Origin: Pelargonium nanum | Lineage: Eukaryota > Streptophyta > Magnoliopsida > Geraniales > Geraniaceae | Direction of reading: 5' to 3' | Assembly (NCBI GenBank): GCA_036897485.1 | Contig: JAYMTF010000992.1 | Span: 1 to 27,480, forward strand | DNA: 27,480 bases | Shown: one piece after another, positions 1-12,200 of the stretch | How positions within the stretch are numbered: the first letter of the stretch is position 1 | How the letters are laid out: each line of letters starts with the position of its first letter | Notes under the pieces: generated by a model | What the model saw: the letters and a program-made list of their open reading frames with translations, nothing else | What the model was told of the DNA's origin: nothing | The model's database searches: none | Translations under genes and position numbers: made by a program

Positions 1-84
1 CAATTTGTGCGTCCATACAACTCTACGAACAAAAATAGAATCAATTTGTACGCACAATACAACTCTACGAACAAAAAATAGAAT
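1..84 (+). repeat. Two-copy tandem repeat of about 41-43 bases at the window edge
   Basis: Positions 1-41 and 42-84 are near copies (both run caatttgt.cg.. to aaatagaat, sharing acaactctacgaacaaaaa). The array may continue left of the window. It lies inside the presumed Helitron tail region. Confidence 0.75.
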
Positions 85-352
85 TGTATATAGCACATAT
101 GTTTTATAGTCCATGTTAAATCTAAAACAACTTTTTTTTTCAAAGTAATACCTTTTACATACAAAAATTCAAACAAAATGCATATTATTGATGAAAACGT
201 ATGATAATCAAATTACACACAAATATATAGTACTACTTAATTAAACCTTGATTTTCAATGAACGAAATGTTAAAATCTCATTCATAATCATATTGAAAAT
301 AGTTACCATTAGAAGTTTTCACTTCCGTGCATCGCACGGGATTAAAAACTAA
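1..352 (+). mobile_element. Probable Helitron 3' end (5' part outside the window)
   Basis: A perfect hairpin CCGTGC-ATC-GCACGG at 325-339 is followed nine bases later by CTAA at 349-352 and then T. Plant Helitrons end in a short GC hairpin, about ten bases, then CTRR, and insert between A and T. CTAA fits CTRR and the next base is T. The preceding 320 bases are AT-rich without coding sequence. The 5' TC end is not visible, so extent and autonomy are unknown; a chance hairpin is possible. Confidence 0.5.
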
Positions 353-1129
353 TATTTGTAAAAATGGAGCACAGCCACATTAGATACAATAATTTTGTTT
401 TTATTCCAATTTTCATACGACCTTTTGTCCATAATTTTAACATAAGAAAAATAGAATGAAAGAAGAAAATGAGCAATAAGAATTGCGTATTTAGAGTTGA
501 AATAATTGGGAATTGGAAATATGGATATTTTGATTATATTGGATTGATATTCAAAAGTACATGAAAATGCCTATTTATAGGCAATTACAATTATGAAAAG
601 TGAAAGGTAATTGGTTGAAGAAGAGGTGGTGCAAGGTGATGAGTATGGTGGTGGTGCTGGTGAAGCATGGTGGTGAATATGGTGGGCTAGGTGATGACTA
701 AGCTAGGCTAGGTGAATATGGTAGTATAGTTAGTCAGATTCATTAAAATGTTAAAATTTTCACTAATTGAGAATATTGATTCATGGATATGAACAAATTA
801 GACCCATTATTTGGGGGTTAATTATGAAATCTTATTAAGTATTCTGAAGGATGTGAATCAAGTACTCATTTAGTTGAATATCGTTTTCCCGTAAATTTCA
901 TGTAGATTAATTTTTGAACTTTTTTCAACATCTCATGATTCTATTATTTGCACTTATTCACTTAATGTTTCCTTATGTCGGTTTGATAATTTATTTGAAT
1001 TTTTGCTGAATTTAATCACAAAATTGAATATCCCGTTCAACTCTCTCAAACGACATCAATGTTTGAAAATCAAGACTACCACTAAGAAAATTCATATGAT
1101 ATTATTTCTATAATATTAAAAAAAAAAGG
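353..1129. other. AT-rich intergenic DNA with a short G-rich imperfect repeat
   Basis: No gene is supported here. A short hairpin GCCTA-TTTA-TAGGC at 569-582 gives, on the minus strand, a TATAAATAGG-like box of the sort found in plant promoters and LTRs, with nothing convincing downstream. Positions about 636-725 are an imperfect ggtgatgagtatggt-type repeat (ggtg/tggtg/ctaggctagg units). The rest is AT-rich and unremarkable. Confidence 0.5.
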
Positions 1130-2255
1130 TTAATTACAGATTACCCTCATGAACTTTCAGTTTAAAACAAATATATCCCTAGAACTTTTGGTCATGACAT
1201 ATTACCCCTATAAACTATCCAAAACACTTTTCCGTTAGATTTTGTGGCCCAATATTCATTGCTTGTGTGTGGCCACTTTGGCCCATTAAAAACAAACCAA
1301 AAAGATTTTTTTTACTCTTAAGTTAAATCTTTTCATAAATCAAAAATACAAAAATAGTTTCTTATTTAAAGTTCGGCTACTTAGCCATTTTAAACAAAAT
1401 TCAAAAACATTTTCTAATCTTGCTTTGTAATGAGATAAAATTCAATTGGTGAATATGTGTCCATGAAATGGACTTCGAGTCATGTTTTGAGATCGTCTTG
1501 GCGTGAAATAATTTGTCCAATTATTGCGTTGTCTTTCGGTACATAATCGGAAGCTATCCAATAACTGTGACTCGAATGTTGTATATATTGTTTTGTTCAC
1601 ATTGTATATAAATTGTTTAGTTTAGCATTGTTCACATGTCACATATAGCTTCGTACATACTTGATTGCACATATTTACATCGTAGTTAGTTTGCATTGTA
1701 TATATGCATGATTTATCGCTTTTGTAGATAGACATTTACTTTATTGTTTTACTTATACCATTTTAGTTTACATATTTATTTTGATATGTATATTTGTGAA
1801 TATTAGTTGTTTGCTTGTGTATAAAAATGTTCATATGCATACTTAGGAATCAATAGAATTAATATTTTGTACAAATCGGTATAAAAGCAACGGGGGCCGA
1901 TTTATGTCGGACCGATTTATGAACTCTGATAGATTTTTGCGTTTTCGATAATTGTACTCGGACCTCTGCCATTTTTTAGATGAAAAAAATATCAATTTCG
2001 TTGGACTCGTCGTTTTAATATTCCTTCCAAAGACCAAAGCAAAACATATGTGAGATTGGGGATACGTTTTTTTTCCAAAAAGATAAATTCTATAATCCTC
2101 AGAGTATAAAAACAATGGCGGTGGCTACAATAATTGCACATTGGGGACATATTTGGTTTTTAGAATCTGCGTGATTGATTTTTAGAATCATTGTTCATTG
2201 CCCGAACACCGATTCTTCAGAGCGACTCGAACCGCAAAGAGGATAGGATACTAAA
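1130..2255. other. Intergenic DNA, partly transposon-like, no supported gene
   Basis: The stretch 1130-1260 (ttaattacagattaccctc and the following 'cctagaactttt' style phrases) resembles common plant DNA-transposon ends, and 2565-2700 has a similar style, but I could not align them as clear inverted repeats. Positions 1600-1830 are rich in gttcacat/tatata-type short repeats. The minus-strand frame at 1843-2115 has biased composition and no family resemblance, so I did not call it a gene. Confidence 0.4.
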
Positions 2256-2424
2256 ATGGCGAATCTAAGTCTCCGCGCGCCGCCGCCGTGAGTTTGAGAA
2301 GTTTCAGGGCTTCTACAAGTTCTTTGCCTCTGCCTTCGCCGTCTTTGTCGCTGTCGTTTTCTTTCATTTTGTCACAGTTGTGTGCTTGTGTATCTGCGTA
2401 TTAGTTGAAGAAGACGGAGAGTAA
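2256..2424 (+). pseudogene. Frame-broken remnant of a small membrane-type protein gene
   Basis: A GC-rich island in AT-rich surroundings. The ATG at 2256 reads MANLSLRAPPP and stops at 2289-2291. Another frame, from about 2290, continues with EFEKFQGFYKFFASAFAVFV and a hydrophobic stretch (AVVFFHFV) to TAA at 2422-2424. Taken together it looks like the start of a small protein, with a basic/proline N-terminus followed by a membrane helix, disrupted by an indel within the CCG run. I do not recognise the family. It may be a captured or duplicated first exon. The alternative is chance composition. Confidence 0.35.
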
Positions 2425-2960
2425 TTAAAAACACAAAACACTTCATTTGGATATGCGTTCTACTTGTGCTGACATGACAACTCGGTGGTGACATGACATT
2501 TTTCAAGTGACATGGAATCTGGCGTGGAGAGGACAAGTGATGTGGCAACCGTCAACTTGCTATAGCCGGTTTAGAGGGCCAAAATCAAAAAAATTGAAAC
2601 TTTAATGGCCAAAACCATATAGTTTTGAGTACATGGGCTAAATAAAAAAAAATTCAGTGCAGGGGAGACAAAACTAATTAACGAATGATTTAATTACTCA
2701 TTCTATAAAAACTTCATATCCATTTTAGTCATATCAACTATTGATACATTTTTATAATTGTTTTTATCCTAACATACTATCACACGAAATTCAGCTTTCA
2801 CCTTCTTACGGTCGTAAACTTAACTGATTTGTTAGAGCAATTCCTTACGCTTTCAACCGTCTCCTTACTTGTTATATATTTTTTAGGCAGTGTTACCAAA
2901 CAAAGCCTTAATCTACCCAAAGATCCATCCGTGCCCGTCCGTTGATTTGCAAATTGCATG
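2425..2960. other. Distal PA200 upstream region, repeat-like, no gene
   Basis: Positions 2480-2560 hold several gacatgaca/tgacatg phrases. Positions 2565-2660 (ggccaaaatcaaaaa..., then ggctaaataaaaaaaa) have the style of a widespread plant DNA-transposon end. No open frame looks coding. The minus-strand frame at 2798-3058 overlaps the PA200 promoter and shows no protein family. Confidence 0.35.
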
Positions 2961-3001
2961 CGCAAAGTCAAGCTCACGTTCACTCGTATAATAATCATAA
3001 T

Positions 3002-3211
3002 TATATATAACCCCACACCACACCACAGGTTCCGGACCCGGTTACCAGTCAACATCATTTTCTCTCATTTTCTTTCTCCCCCAAATATCCCAAAATCTCT
3101 CACGCCTTTCTTGTTCACAAAGAAAACCATATTAATTCGCCTCCTCGCACCTCTCTTATATATACTCTGCAACACCCAATACTCTTGCTCACTCCTCCAA
3201 TCCCTCCAATC
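3002..3211 (+). promoter_or_regulatory. Likely PA200 core promoter and 5' leader
   Basis: A TATATATAA run at 3002-3010 would place a transcription start near 3035-3045 and give a leader of about 170 bases. That leader is rich in C and T and contains no ATG before 3212, which supports the chosen start codon. A second TATA-like run, TATATATA at 3157-3164, lies only about 48 bases before the ATG and would leave a very short leader, so I prefer the first. Only the motifs are seen; the start site is inferred. Confidence 0.45.
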
Positions 3212-6200
3212 ATGCATCTCTACAATGCCTGGCTTCCTCCTCCGGTCGTCGAAGAAACCAAGAAGGAGAAGGACTCCTTCGCCCGCGTCGTCCGCTCCGT
3301 CCAGGCCTCCTACCGTCCCGATGATCCCGAATCTGTCTACTCCACGCTCAAGTGGATCTCTGTCCTCGACCTGTGAGCTCCTATTTCAAACTTCTCTTCT
3401 CTTTATCTTCACTTAATCGCTTGATTTCTCGTTTATTTTGTTTATATTGTTCATTCTTACTTCAATTTAGGTATCCTTAATTTGTTTTGCCGATTGATTC
3501 ACAAAACACTGCCATTTTTTCCAATTAAAGTGTTGAGTGTGTTTTGTTTAGTTGACTTTCATTTTTGTCCAATTCATTAGCTCAGAGAGAGGAGGGAGAG
3601 GGAGAGATAGGATTTATTTACTCCATGGTAGTTGAGTTGAGCTATTCAGGGAAGTAGCTGCAGTGTTGGGTTTTGGGGAACCATGCTGGGTCCTTGAAGT
3701 TTGGTGAACTTGCTCTTGCATGTTCCACATACTGTAAAGTGATTTCTCACAAGTTCTTATGGTAGGACTAGTTGACCCCTCAACTTTTAAATCTTCGTGC
3801 GCTTGTTTGGCCGTTTGGTTTATGAGGAGGGCCTAGAAGCTAGTTGGGGGTGGGCAGCACATGAAATCGATTCGACAAGGGATTTCCCTACCCGTCAGAT
3901 TTGTTTTTTAAGTGGTAGGGATTACTTCTTGACAATGTTATTCAATTATTGATTTCTGGTAGCCGTGCTTACCACCAACCAGATAGTGGGTGTGTAGCAG
4001 CATGAACCTTACAAGAACTGAGGTTATTTGGGGACCCTTGGGACCTCGCTTCTTTGGCAAGTAGGCCTTAGAGCATTAGGCTATCTGGCATTGTTAAATG
4101 CAGGTCGGTTATTTTAGCATAAACCCCAAAAGACTAATTTGAGATACCTAAATGCGTAGTGCATTGCTGGTATTTCTATGCTCTAATGTAAATTTTTCTA
4201 AGAATTGGTTGGATCATAAAAGACTACCATTTGATTACTTTATAGTACATGCGAATAATTTCATATAAGGAAAATAGTATGTGCACCACCTGAAATGCCA
4301 ATCAAAATGATATGCTACCCTTCTCTTAAAAGTATAATCGAATTGACCCTCTTAGTCCACTTTTATCCATCTTACCGACCCCCTATCTTCTGCCCAATCA
4401 GGAAGGAAAATATGAGACTATCTATCACTAAACTTTGACATTTTTGCTCCCTCCTTTATGCAACTAACATCACCTTATATTTGCAATTTTTGGTTGTGAT
4501 AGTTTTACCCATTCTTCCCAACTGCTAATCCCCTCACCATGATGGATCTATCTAGACAGCAACCCACCGCAAAAAAATAACATGATTTTCCTTTCCCCTT
4601 GTTTTCTCCTTTCCTTATTATCATAAACATAGCGTGCCCTTCACTTATTCAGGGAAATATTCAAATCCATATGAGAGCATTGGTTCACAATTAGACATTC
4701 ATGTTTTCGCGAGAATATACAAAGTCTACTTTCTTTGAAAATTGACTATAGTACTATACCCGACTTAGATTGAGTAACCTCTGCCAAGGAAGCATCCGAG
4801 CAGTCCCAACTCCTATGTTTGGAAGAGGCTGAATAGATGTTTTTAGTCGCTCGATGCCATTCTTTTAATGTCTTGTAATGACAATATCATTAACACAGAC
4901 AATTAGATAGATGCAATCTTTATGCAATGTATGTCTGTAGAACACTGAACGAACAGACTCGCTGCAACATATACTAACCTCAAAGGCTCAAACGTTTACT
5001 CCAAGAAAAGAAAAGGTAGTAAAGGAAGGACTTTTGAGAGCTTTTGAATACGGGATGGGCAATTTCAACTAGAGGTCAATATTTTCGTTAACCACACCAT
5101 TTTGAGATACAAGGTTAGAGGAATTGCTAATAACCATAGGAATAGTGGAGTCAAAAGCATGCCCACTCGCTTCAGGAGAAAATACTTAAAAGTAGGCGAG
5201 CAAAGACATCATTCTAAGATGGAATATTGGCATTGCCTTGAATCTGATCCCGGATTGGTGCTAGTTTAGGACTTACAGAAACTTAGAAAGGTTAGTACTA
5301 TAAAGAACTTGTCTCATTGTTTCAATTCTTTAGTCTCCTGTCATTACAGTAGACGACAATAAAATAAACTTTGTCTTCAGTGAAGCAATCTTGCCTAAGA
5401 AGTTTGACATACCTATCCTCTATTGTTTCATATTAACCAGTGTGAAAATGAGAGAGTATATATATTTTTTTGAATTCATTAGTATATAGTAACTTTGCTT
5501 GATTCTATATTTGGACACAACTTCTGTAAATTTTGTATAGGGGAGGATTTAAGGATCAATGGACTGCCATAACATACTGCATAAGAATGCATCCTTTTTT
5601 ATTAGACCACCTTTTGCTGCTGTCTTATGCATCTTTTGCTTTGGTAGTAAGATGATCCTTCACTCCCTCTCTGAACAATCACAGTTCCACGAAAGTAACC
5701 CAATATAAGTAATTCACATTTTCCATCAATTTTTTGGTAGTATTCACAAGAATGGAGTAAGGTTAAAAAAGGATCCTTTAGTATCAAGGAAGTCTACTCA
5801 TCCAGATTAGTTGGAGGATCTAGTTATAATAAATTAAAATTTGGGGTGTATAATTGATTTAGGGTGTTAGTTAAGTAATGTCCGTACTATGAGGAACTAG
5901 TGATAATTGAACTAGTCTAAAATTATTCATATTTACACGTACATATTATTATTCATGGATGGTTGGTTCTATCGTTTTCTTGTAAGAGCTTATAGAAACC
6001 AAAGATATTAATAAAATGGACACCCATTGCATTTTTAGTTGGCTCAACCATATCTAAACATAGTTGTTATCTATATACTTCTTGTTTGCTAAAATTGTGC
6101 TTAGGCCTCATGTTAATTGCTAGCTTTTATTGTTTCTTGTCATAACTTTGTTTCAGAACTTGTCCATTAAATGATGCTGGTCGGTCGCTCATCTTATCCC

Positions 6201-9200
6201 TACCATATGATGACTGCAATATGAGATAGACTCTAATTTTATATGTAACCTGTCGTGCAGTTTTATAAAGGCAAAAAGTGACATATCCTTAGAAGATGTG
6301 GGAGCACTAGTGGAAACTGGCTTGGAATTGTTTAACATTTCACGTAACAAGCTTTATGCCCAGGTATTACATTTTATCTCAAAAAGGATTGTTACTTCAG
6401 ATCACCCTCACCCACCCACCCACCCACACACGCACACTCAAGGCACAAGGGTATTTATTATTTTGTTATAATCGATTCAAATCAGAATTGAAAAATACAA
6501 TTGGTTTGATTATCTCGTTTAATTTGATTAATTATAAATTATGGTTTGAGTTTGATTAGTATAATTAAGTAACTGAACTAATTGAATTATAATACATTAA
6601 ATACTAAAAAATATACTATTGATTATAAATTTATAATTTATAGTTTTTGATTATTATCGTTGTTGTATTTCTTATCTCATTTTTTAGCTCGATTTTTGTA
6701 CAAGAATCTATCACCAGTATAATCTTTCTATTGCTTATGAACTATGAGATTTAATATTATGTAAGGGGTGAAGAGAATTTAAAAGTGGCGTGAATACAAT
6801 TTTTAGTTTTGAAATGAATATTTTTTTATATGTATGATTTTTTCTTGTGTCTTTATCTAATTTTTGTATAACAAGTGATGTATGTTTGATATAAAATTAT
6901 TCATATAATATATTTGTCCAATAATACAGTATTGTGTTGACCGAACTACTAACTAAAGCAAACCGAGATAATTTGGTCTAATTAGGTTAGGTTATAAAAG
7001 TTGAATAATATGACTAGGTTACTGTATTTAGATAATCAATAATTTTGATTAGATTGATAATATCTACAATAACCAAACCAATAACTGAATGCTCACCCCT
7101 ACACACACGAATCCTGCAATGGTGGGAGTCTCATGAATTGGGCGGCTTTTTTTATTACTTGTGTCTTCTCAAATGATGGTTTGGTTTGATTAATTAGGTT
7201 AGATGGGGAAATGTCTTAGTCAGAATACTTAACAAGTACAGGAAAAAGCTATCCTTGAAAGTTCAGTGGCGGCCTTTGTACGACACTTTGATACATACAC
7301 ATTTCTCCCGGTGAGTTTATGCTCCTTTTGAACATGTTTTCTAATTATACTTGATGGTTAAATTACTACATCTATATTTGTTGGTGATACTCTCTTTGAA
7401 AAGTTGAAGTCTTTTGTAGCCATTTATTTTGTGGTATATTGTGATTTGTGAGTTTAACACTTATAGCAATTTAAACTTTCATAATGCATGTTATCTAACT
7501 TTAAATCTTTGGTCATGTTTTTGCAATCATTCTTTACATTAATTCAACGGAACAGTTTTTGTTAATAGCTTACAAAATCCTTAACTTTATAACCGTGCAA
7601 TGATTTACTATGATTCAATTGCAATATGCTCATAAGTTCATTTTTTCTTTCTTTTAGTTTTTTGAAAAATTTATATACTTGTGACCTTCAATTCTCTCTA
7701 TTTGTGACAGAAATACAGGTCCAGAAGGGTGGAGATTGAGACAGAGACATTTTGAGACAGTTACTTCCCTTGTTCGATCTTGTCGAAAGTTCTTCCCTCC
7801 AGGTTCTGCATATGAGATATGGGCCGAGTTTAGGTGAGTGTACTGAGCTTTTCCTCGTGGTAGATTCTTGATCATTTTGAGACCAAAATGGAGTTCTTCA
7901 ACTTTTCTCCATCCTTTTGTTGGATCTATATACATTTTAAATTAAAGAATAATTTTTTCAAAGTGAGTACATAAAGTTGTACCTATTCAGTAAACAAACA
8001 CACACACACACACACAGAAGCAAGATCTGGTATGTACAGAATTACCAGACTTTTTTTAGGTTTCTGATTGTTTGTAATCATTAATGACAATTGAATATAT
8101 TATGATATGACCATAATTAATCCCTAGAAGGCTCTGGGTTTGTTGTAAATGTGTTCATTTTCTTCATGGGAACTTTATGTTTCTTATATTCTACTTTCAA
8201 ACAGAAATCCAGTAGGTCCATTTGGTGCTTTCTGGCTTGATATTTGTCCAACATTGATATCCTCTATATGCTGTAGCTTATTAGCAATAGCCAAATTTCT
8301 AGCCATTAGATTTACACTTTAAAGTAACAAAAGATATTACACTAAATATTTCCTCATTAATTTTAGTCTCATAAGCATGTTGGATATAAATACCTGGGGT
8401 ACACTTACTGAATCAAAATTTATTGATTGGAGGAAGTGACTAGTCTTTAGTCTTGCTACTTTTTCACTCACTTTTAAAATATTAATGCGTATCACAAATG
8501 GAACGACTTGCAGATCTTTATTGGAAAATCCATGGCATAATTCATCCTTTGAAGGTTCTGGGTTTGTAAGACTGTTTCTTCCTACAAACATGGACAACCA
8601 GGATTTCTTTTCGCAGTAAGCAGTGAATATATTTTTAATCCTTTATATCTCACATGGTTTGACACATGACTTACTTGAACAAATTAATTTCTTATTGATG
8701 ACATCACAGTGGTAGAATCAAAGAGTGCATGGACCTGTGGGATTCAATACCAAATTGCCAATTCTGGAACAGTCAGTGGGCAGCTGTGACAGCTCGGGTT
8801 ATCAAGAATTACAAATTCATTGACTGGGAAAGTTTCTTGCCGATCCTTTTTTCTAAATACTTGAACATGTTTGAGGTAAGTGTTTTATTCTTCAAATTGC
8901 TGAATTTGTACTCCATTAAGAAAATGCAGTTGAACATGGTTTGTTTGTGTCCTAAGATTTTCTTAAATGAATCAGTATATCGGCTCAGATCCATTCTTCT
9001 ACAAAAACTGCTTGTGGGTGCTAATAATAGCAGTAAGAGATAATTACAGTCAGGGGTCCATATTTGCATCTCATAAATTCCTAATAACACATAAATAACC
9101 GATTCTCTAAAACCAAACAGAGGACCAAGATGTACTAGTTATCAATACAGCCAAAACCACACCAGTAACCCATGTTTCATTCTATTAGCAAACTATTAAA

Positions 9201-12200
9201 TGTAATAGAAAAACTCATTTTCTTAAAAACTTTCCCAGTCCCAAAGATGTTCTCAAATGAATCAGTGTATCAGCTCAGATACATTCCTCAACAAGCACTG
9301 CTGTGGGTTGTAATAGTAGCATTACTGGTTAAGCTATTTACATGACTATCTTGGCATCACTCTTTTGAATGATAGAAATCATTTGAAATTGAGGTGTTTA
9401 CACTTCCAAATTATTAGGTTCTTATATAAGTATGGTAGCCACGAATTCACTTTTGTTGTTACAAGTGGCGATGATATTTATTTTGTATGTGAAGTTCGTT
9501 TACTACTAGCATTTCTCTTGGCTTTCCTATTAGTATCCTTACATTAAGGGGTTGTCTCTATAGTTGCGTACTTGCGTAATCTTTTGAATTACTTAGTTAA
9601 TTGTCGCAACTTTTTACTCAGTCTTTTATTCTTCAGTTGGTGCATATATCTCTTCTCTCTTCTTCCTTTCTTTCTTTCCGTCATTCTTATATTAAACATT
9701 CTATTTGCTCATGCAGTCATGCTAGAAGTCATAATTCTTATTGCATGTATTTGAACAATCTTTGCTATGCTATTATGATGTTTTCACATTAGATCTGTTG
9801 GTTTTATTTTTATCTGTTAACGACAGGTTCCTGTGGCAAATGGAAGTGGATCATATCCTTTTTCTGTGGATGTTCCCAGAAATACAAGGTTCTTATTCTC
9901 CAATAGAACCGTCACCCCAGCAAAAGCCATCGCGAAGTCAATTGTAAGATGGATGCACTTAAGGCCTAAATTCACAGCTTTCATGAATTGATACCTTTAT
10001 ATATGTTGAAGTGGGTAATAATCCCATATCGGATAAATATAAAATGGAAGAGTTACATATAATGGTGCAGGTGAAACCCTACTAACAAGGTTGACCTTTT
10101 AGTAGTGAAAGCCCAAGCCATTGTATGCCCAATTATCAAAATTATACGGACCAAGAGTTAAGAACTATAAAAATAATTACCTAGCTCGTAAGACCCCATA
10201 TTAAACAATATGGATAAATCCTATAATGCTGATCATTATGCATGCAATTGCATTTGCAGGTATATCTTTTGAAACCTGGTAGTTCGGTGCAAGAACACTT
10301 CAAAAAATTGGTCAACCTCTTAGAACAGTTTGTTTTCTAACATTTAAGTACTCTAGTTCCTGCTTTCTAAATATCTCTCTTGTGCATAATTGTTTTTTTT
10401 TCCTTTGTTAATGTTGTAGATATTACCACCCTTCTAATGGAGGCCGCTGGACTTACTCATTGGAGCGTTTTTTGCTCCATTTAGTAATTTCATTTCAGAA
10501 ACGCCTCCAGCATGAGCAACAGTAAGAATTTTTGTGAATGTATATGAAATGTGTTGCATGCCGCTCTAGCATATTTGTACCTTTCTAATAAATTATTGTT
10601 ACTGCAGGAACACAAATGAAAACATAGAGGCTGAATACTTGGGAAAATCAGAAAGGACCTATTTTGTGAATGTGCTCCTGAAGTTGATCGATCGTGGCCA
10701 ATATAGTAAAAATGAGCATCTTTCCGAGACAGTTGCTGCAGCAACTTCCATTTTGTCTTACGTGGAGCCTTCTTTAGTTCTTCCATTTTTAGCATCTCGG
10801 TTCCATATGGCATTAGAGACGGTTAGTTCTGTTGCATGCATTTTCTATACATGCTGGAACTATTAAAATTGTATGGTGGTCATAATGGGTTGCATGTTCA
10901 GAAATCCTTCATCCTTTTGTTTGTCTTGTTCCTTTGAATTAACTTCTCTTTCACCAACTTTTGCCTAGTTAGATGACTGCCACCCACCAGTTGAAAACTG
11001 CTGTGATGTCAGTGGCATTTGCTGGGCGTTCACTATTTCTCACATCTCTATCGGCTTCTTCAGCAAAACCGGATGATCTAGACACTGATGCGTTAGTTGA
11101 TCTTCTGATGATTTCATTATCTAATGCGTTACTTGGCATGGATGCCAACGATCCTCCTAAAACTCTGGCAACAATGCAATTGATTGGTTCCATGTTTTCC
11201 AATGTAAGCTTCATATACCCAACATTGATGCAAACATTGTTCTTCCACTCATACTTCTGTGAAATAAGAAAATTTTACCAGCTTACATAAAAATGCAGAT
11301 GGCTACTCTTGAAGATAACGCAGATGAGTTATCATTCATGCCAATGATTCGCTTTTCTGAATGGCTTGATGAGTTTTTTTGTCGTCTGTTCGCTTTACTT
11401 CTGCATTTGGAACCAAGCAGTGTTCTGTAAGTAATGGCAGTCAGCCCTTTTGACCTTTTCTTTTCATTCTCAAAATTAGAGGGATTTCTTTTCAACAGAT
11501 TTGGTAAGGGATTTTACCATTTTTTTTCCTTGGAAGTATACGTGGGGTGGGGAGTTAGGGGTGTAATCGACCCTAAAATTGTCAAGGCTCGGCTCGAGTT
11601 CGAATGAGGTTATAGATTTGGGCTCGAACCTGGGTTGGTGAAAAATTCGATCTCGGATCGACTCATAGATGTTTTATCACAGGTTAAAATAAAAATAAAA
11701 CCTTTAGTACATATCACTGAGCATGAATATCAATTTTTTTAACACAAGCATGATACTTGTACACATGATACATACTATATAATACTTTCAATTGAAAATA
11801 TTACAAACCTAAAGCTATACTATCAGCTCTATTTAGTCTTTGAATAGAGAACCAAATATAGAAAAGAAATTATAAAATACTTTCTCCTTCCCAAAATAAG
11901 TGTCCTGTTTCATTTGCATTTGTCCCAAAATAAGTGTGTTGTTTATGTAAAGTGATACCATATCGGTAAAATATAAAGTGAAAATGCTACATATAATGGT
12001 GCAAGTGAAACTTTACTATTGACCTTTAGTAGTGGAAGCATAAGCCATTATGTGTAGCCTATCATTAAATTTAACATGGTATCACTAATGGTCCGTCTTC
12101 CTTACCTCTCGACTTAAGTTCACCTATCCACGTGTAGGCTCGGGCTCATGCTCATTTCTTTTATTTGGTTTGCATGTGAAGGTAGTATTAAGTGACACTT

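Larger units (their letters stand above)
3212..8875 (+). other. PA200: PA200 exons 1-6 (residues 1-256)
   Basis: Exons: 3212-3372, 6261-6363, 7198-7310, 7711-7833, 8514-8615, 8710-8875. They total 768 bases and end in phase 0. The first exon encodes MHLYNAWLPPPVVEETKKEK and ends inside a Leu codon before gtgagc. Exon 2 resumes with FIKAKSDISLEDVG, and exon 3 with VRWGNVLVRILNKYRKK. Exon 4 carries GPEGWRLRQRHFETVTSLV, exon 5 LLENPWHNSSFEGSGFVRLF, and exon 6 MDLWDSIPNCQFWNSQW. This is the N-terminal solenoid of the activator. Introns 1 (2888 bases), 2 (834) and 6 (951) are long and hold repeats, while intron 5 is only 94 bases. Exon 2 is preceded by a tgtcgtgcag acceptor. Confidence 0.92.

Noticed and set aside
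1843-2115. 90-residue minus-strand reading frame
   Set aside because: Lys/Tyr/Ile-rich as expected for AT-rich DNA, no recognised domain, no promoter or partner exons.
2958-3416. 152-residue plus-strand reading frame over the PA200 promoter and exon 1
   Set aside because: It begins upstream of the likely TATA box, has low-complexity N-terminal sequence, and overlaps the true PA200 exon 1 in another frame.
6403-6438. CCCA repeats as a telomere-like or CRISPR-like array
   Set aside because: It is a short simple-sequence tract without spacers or the plant telomere unit.
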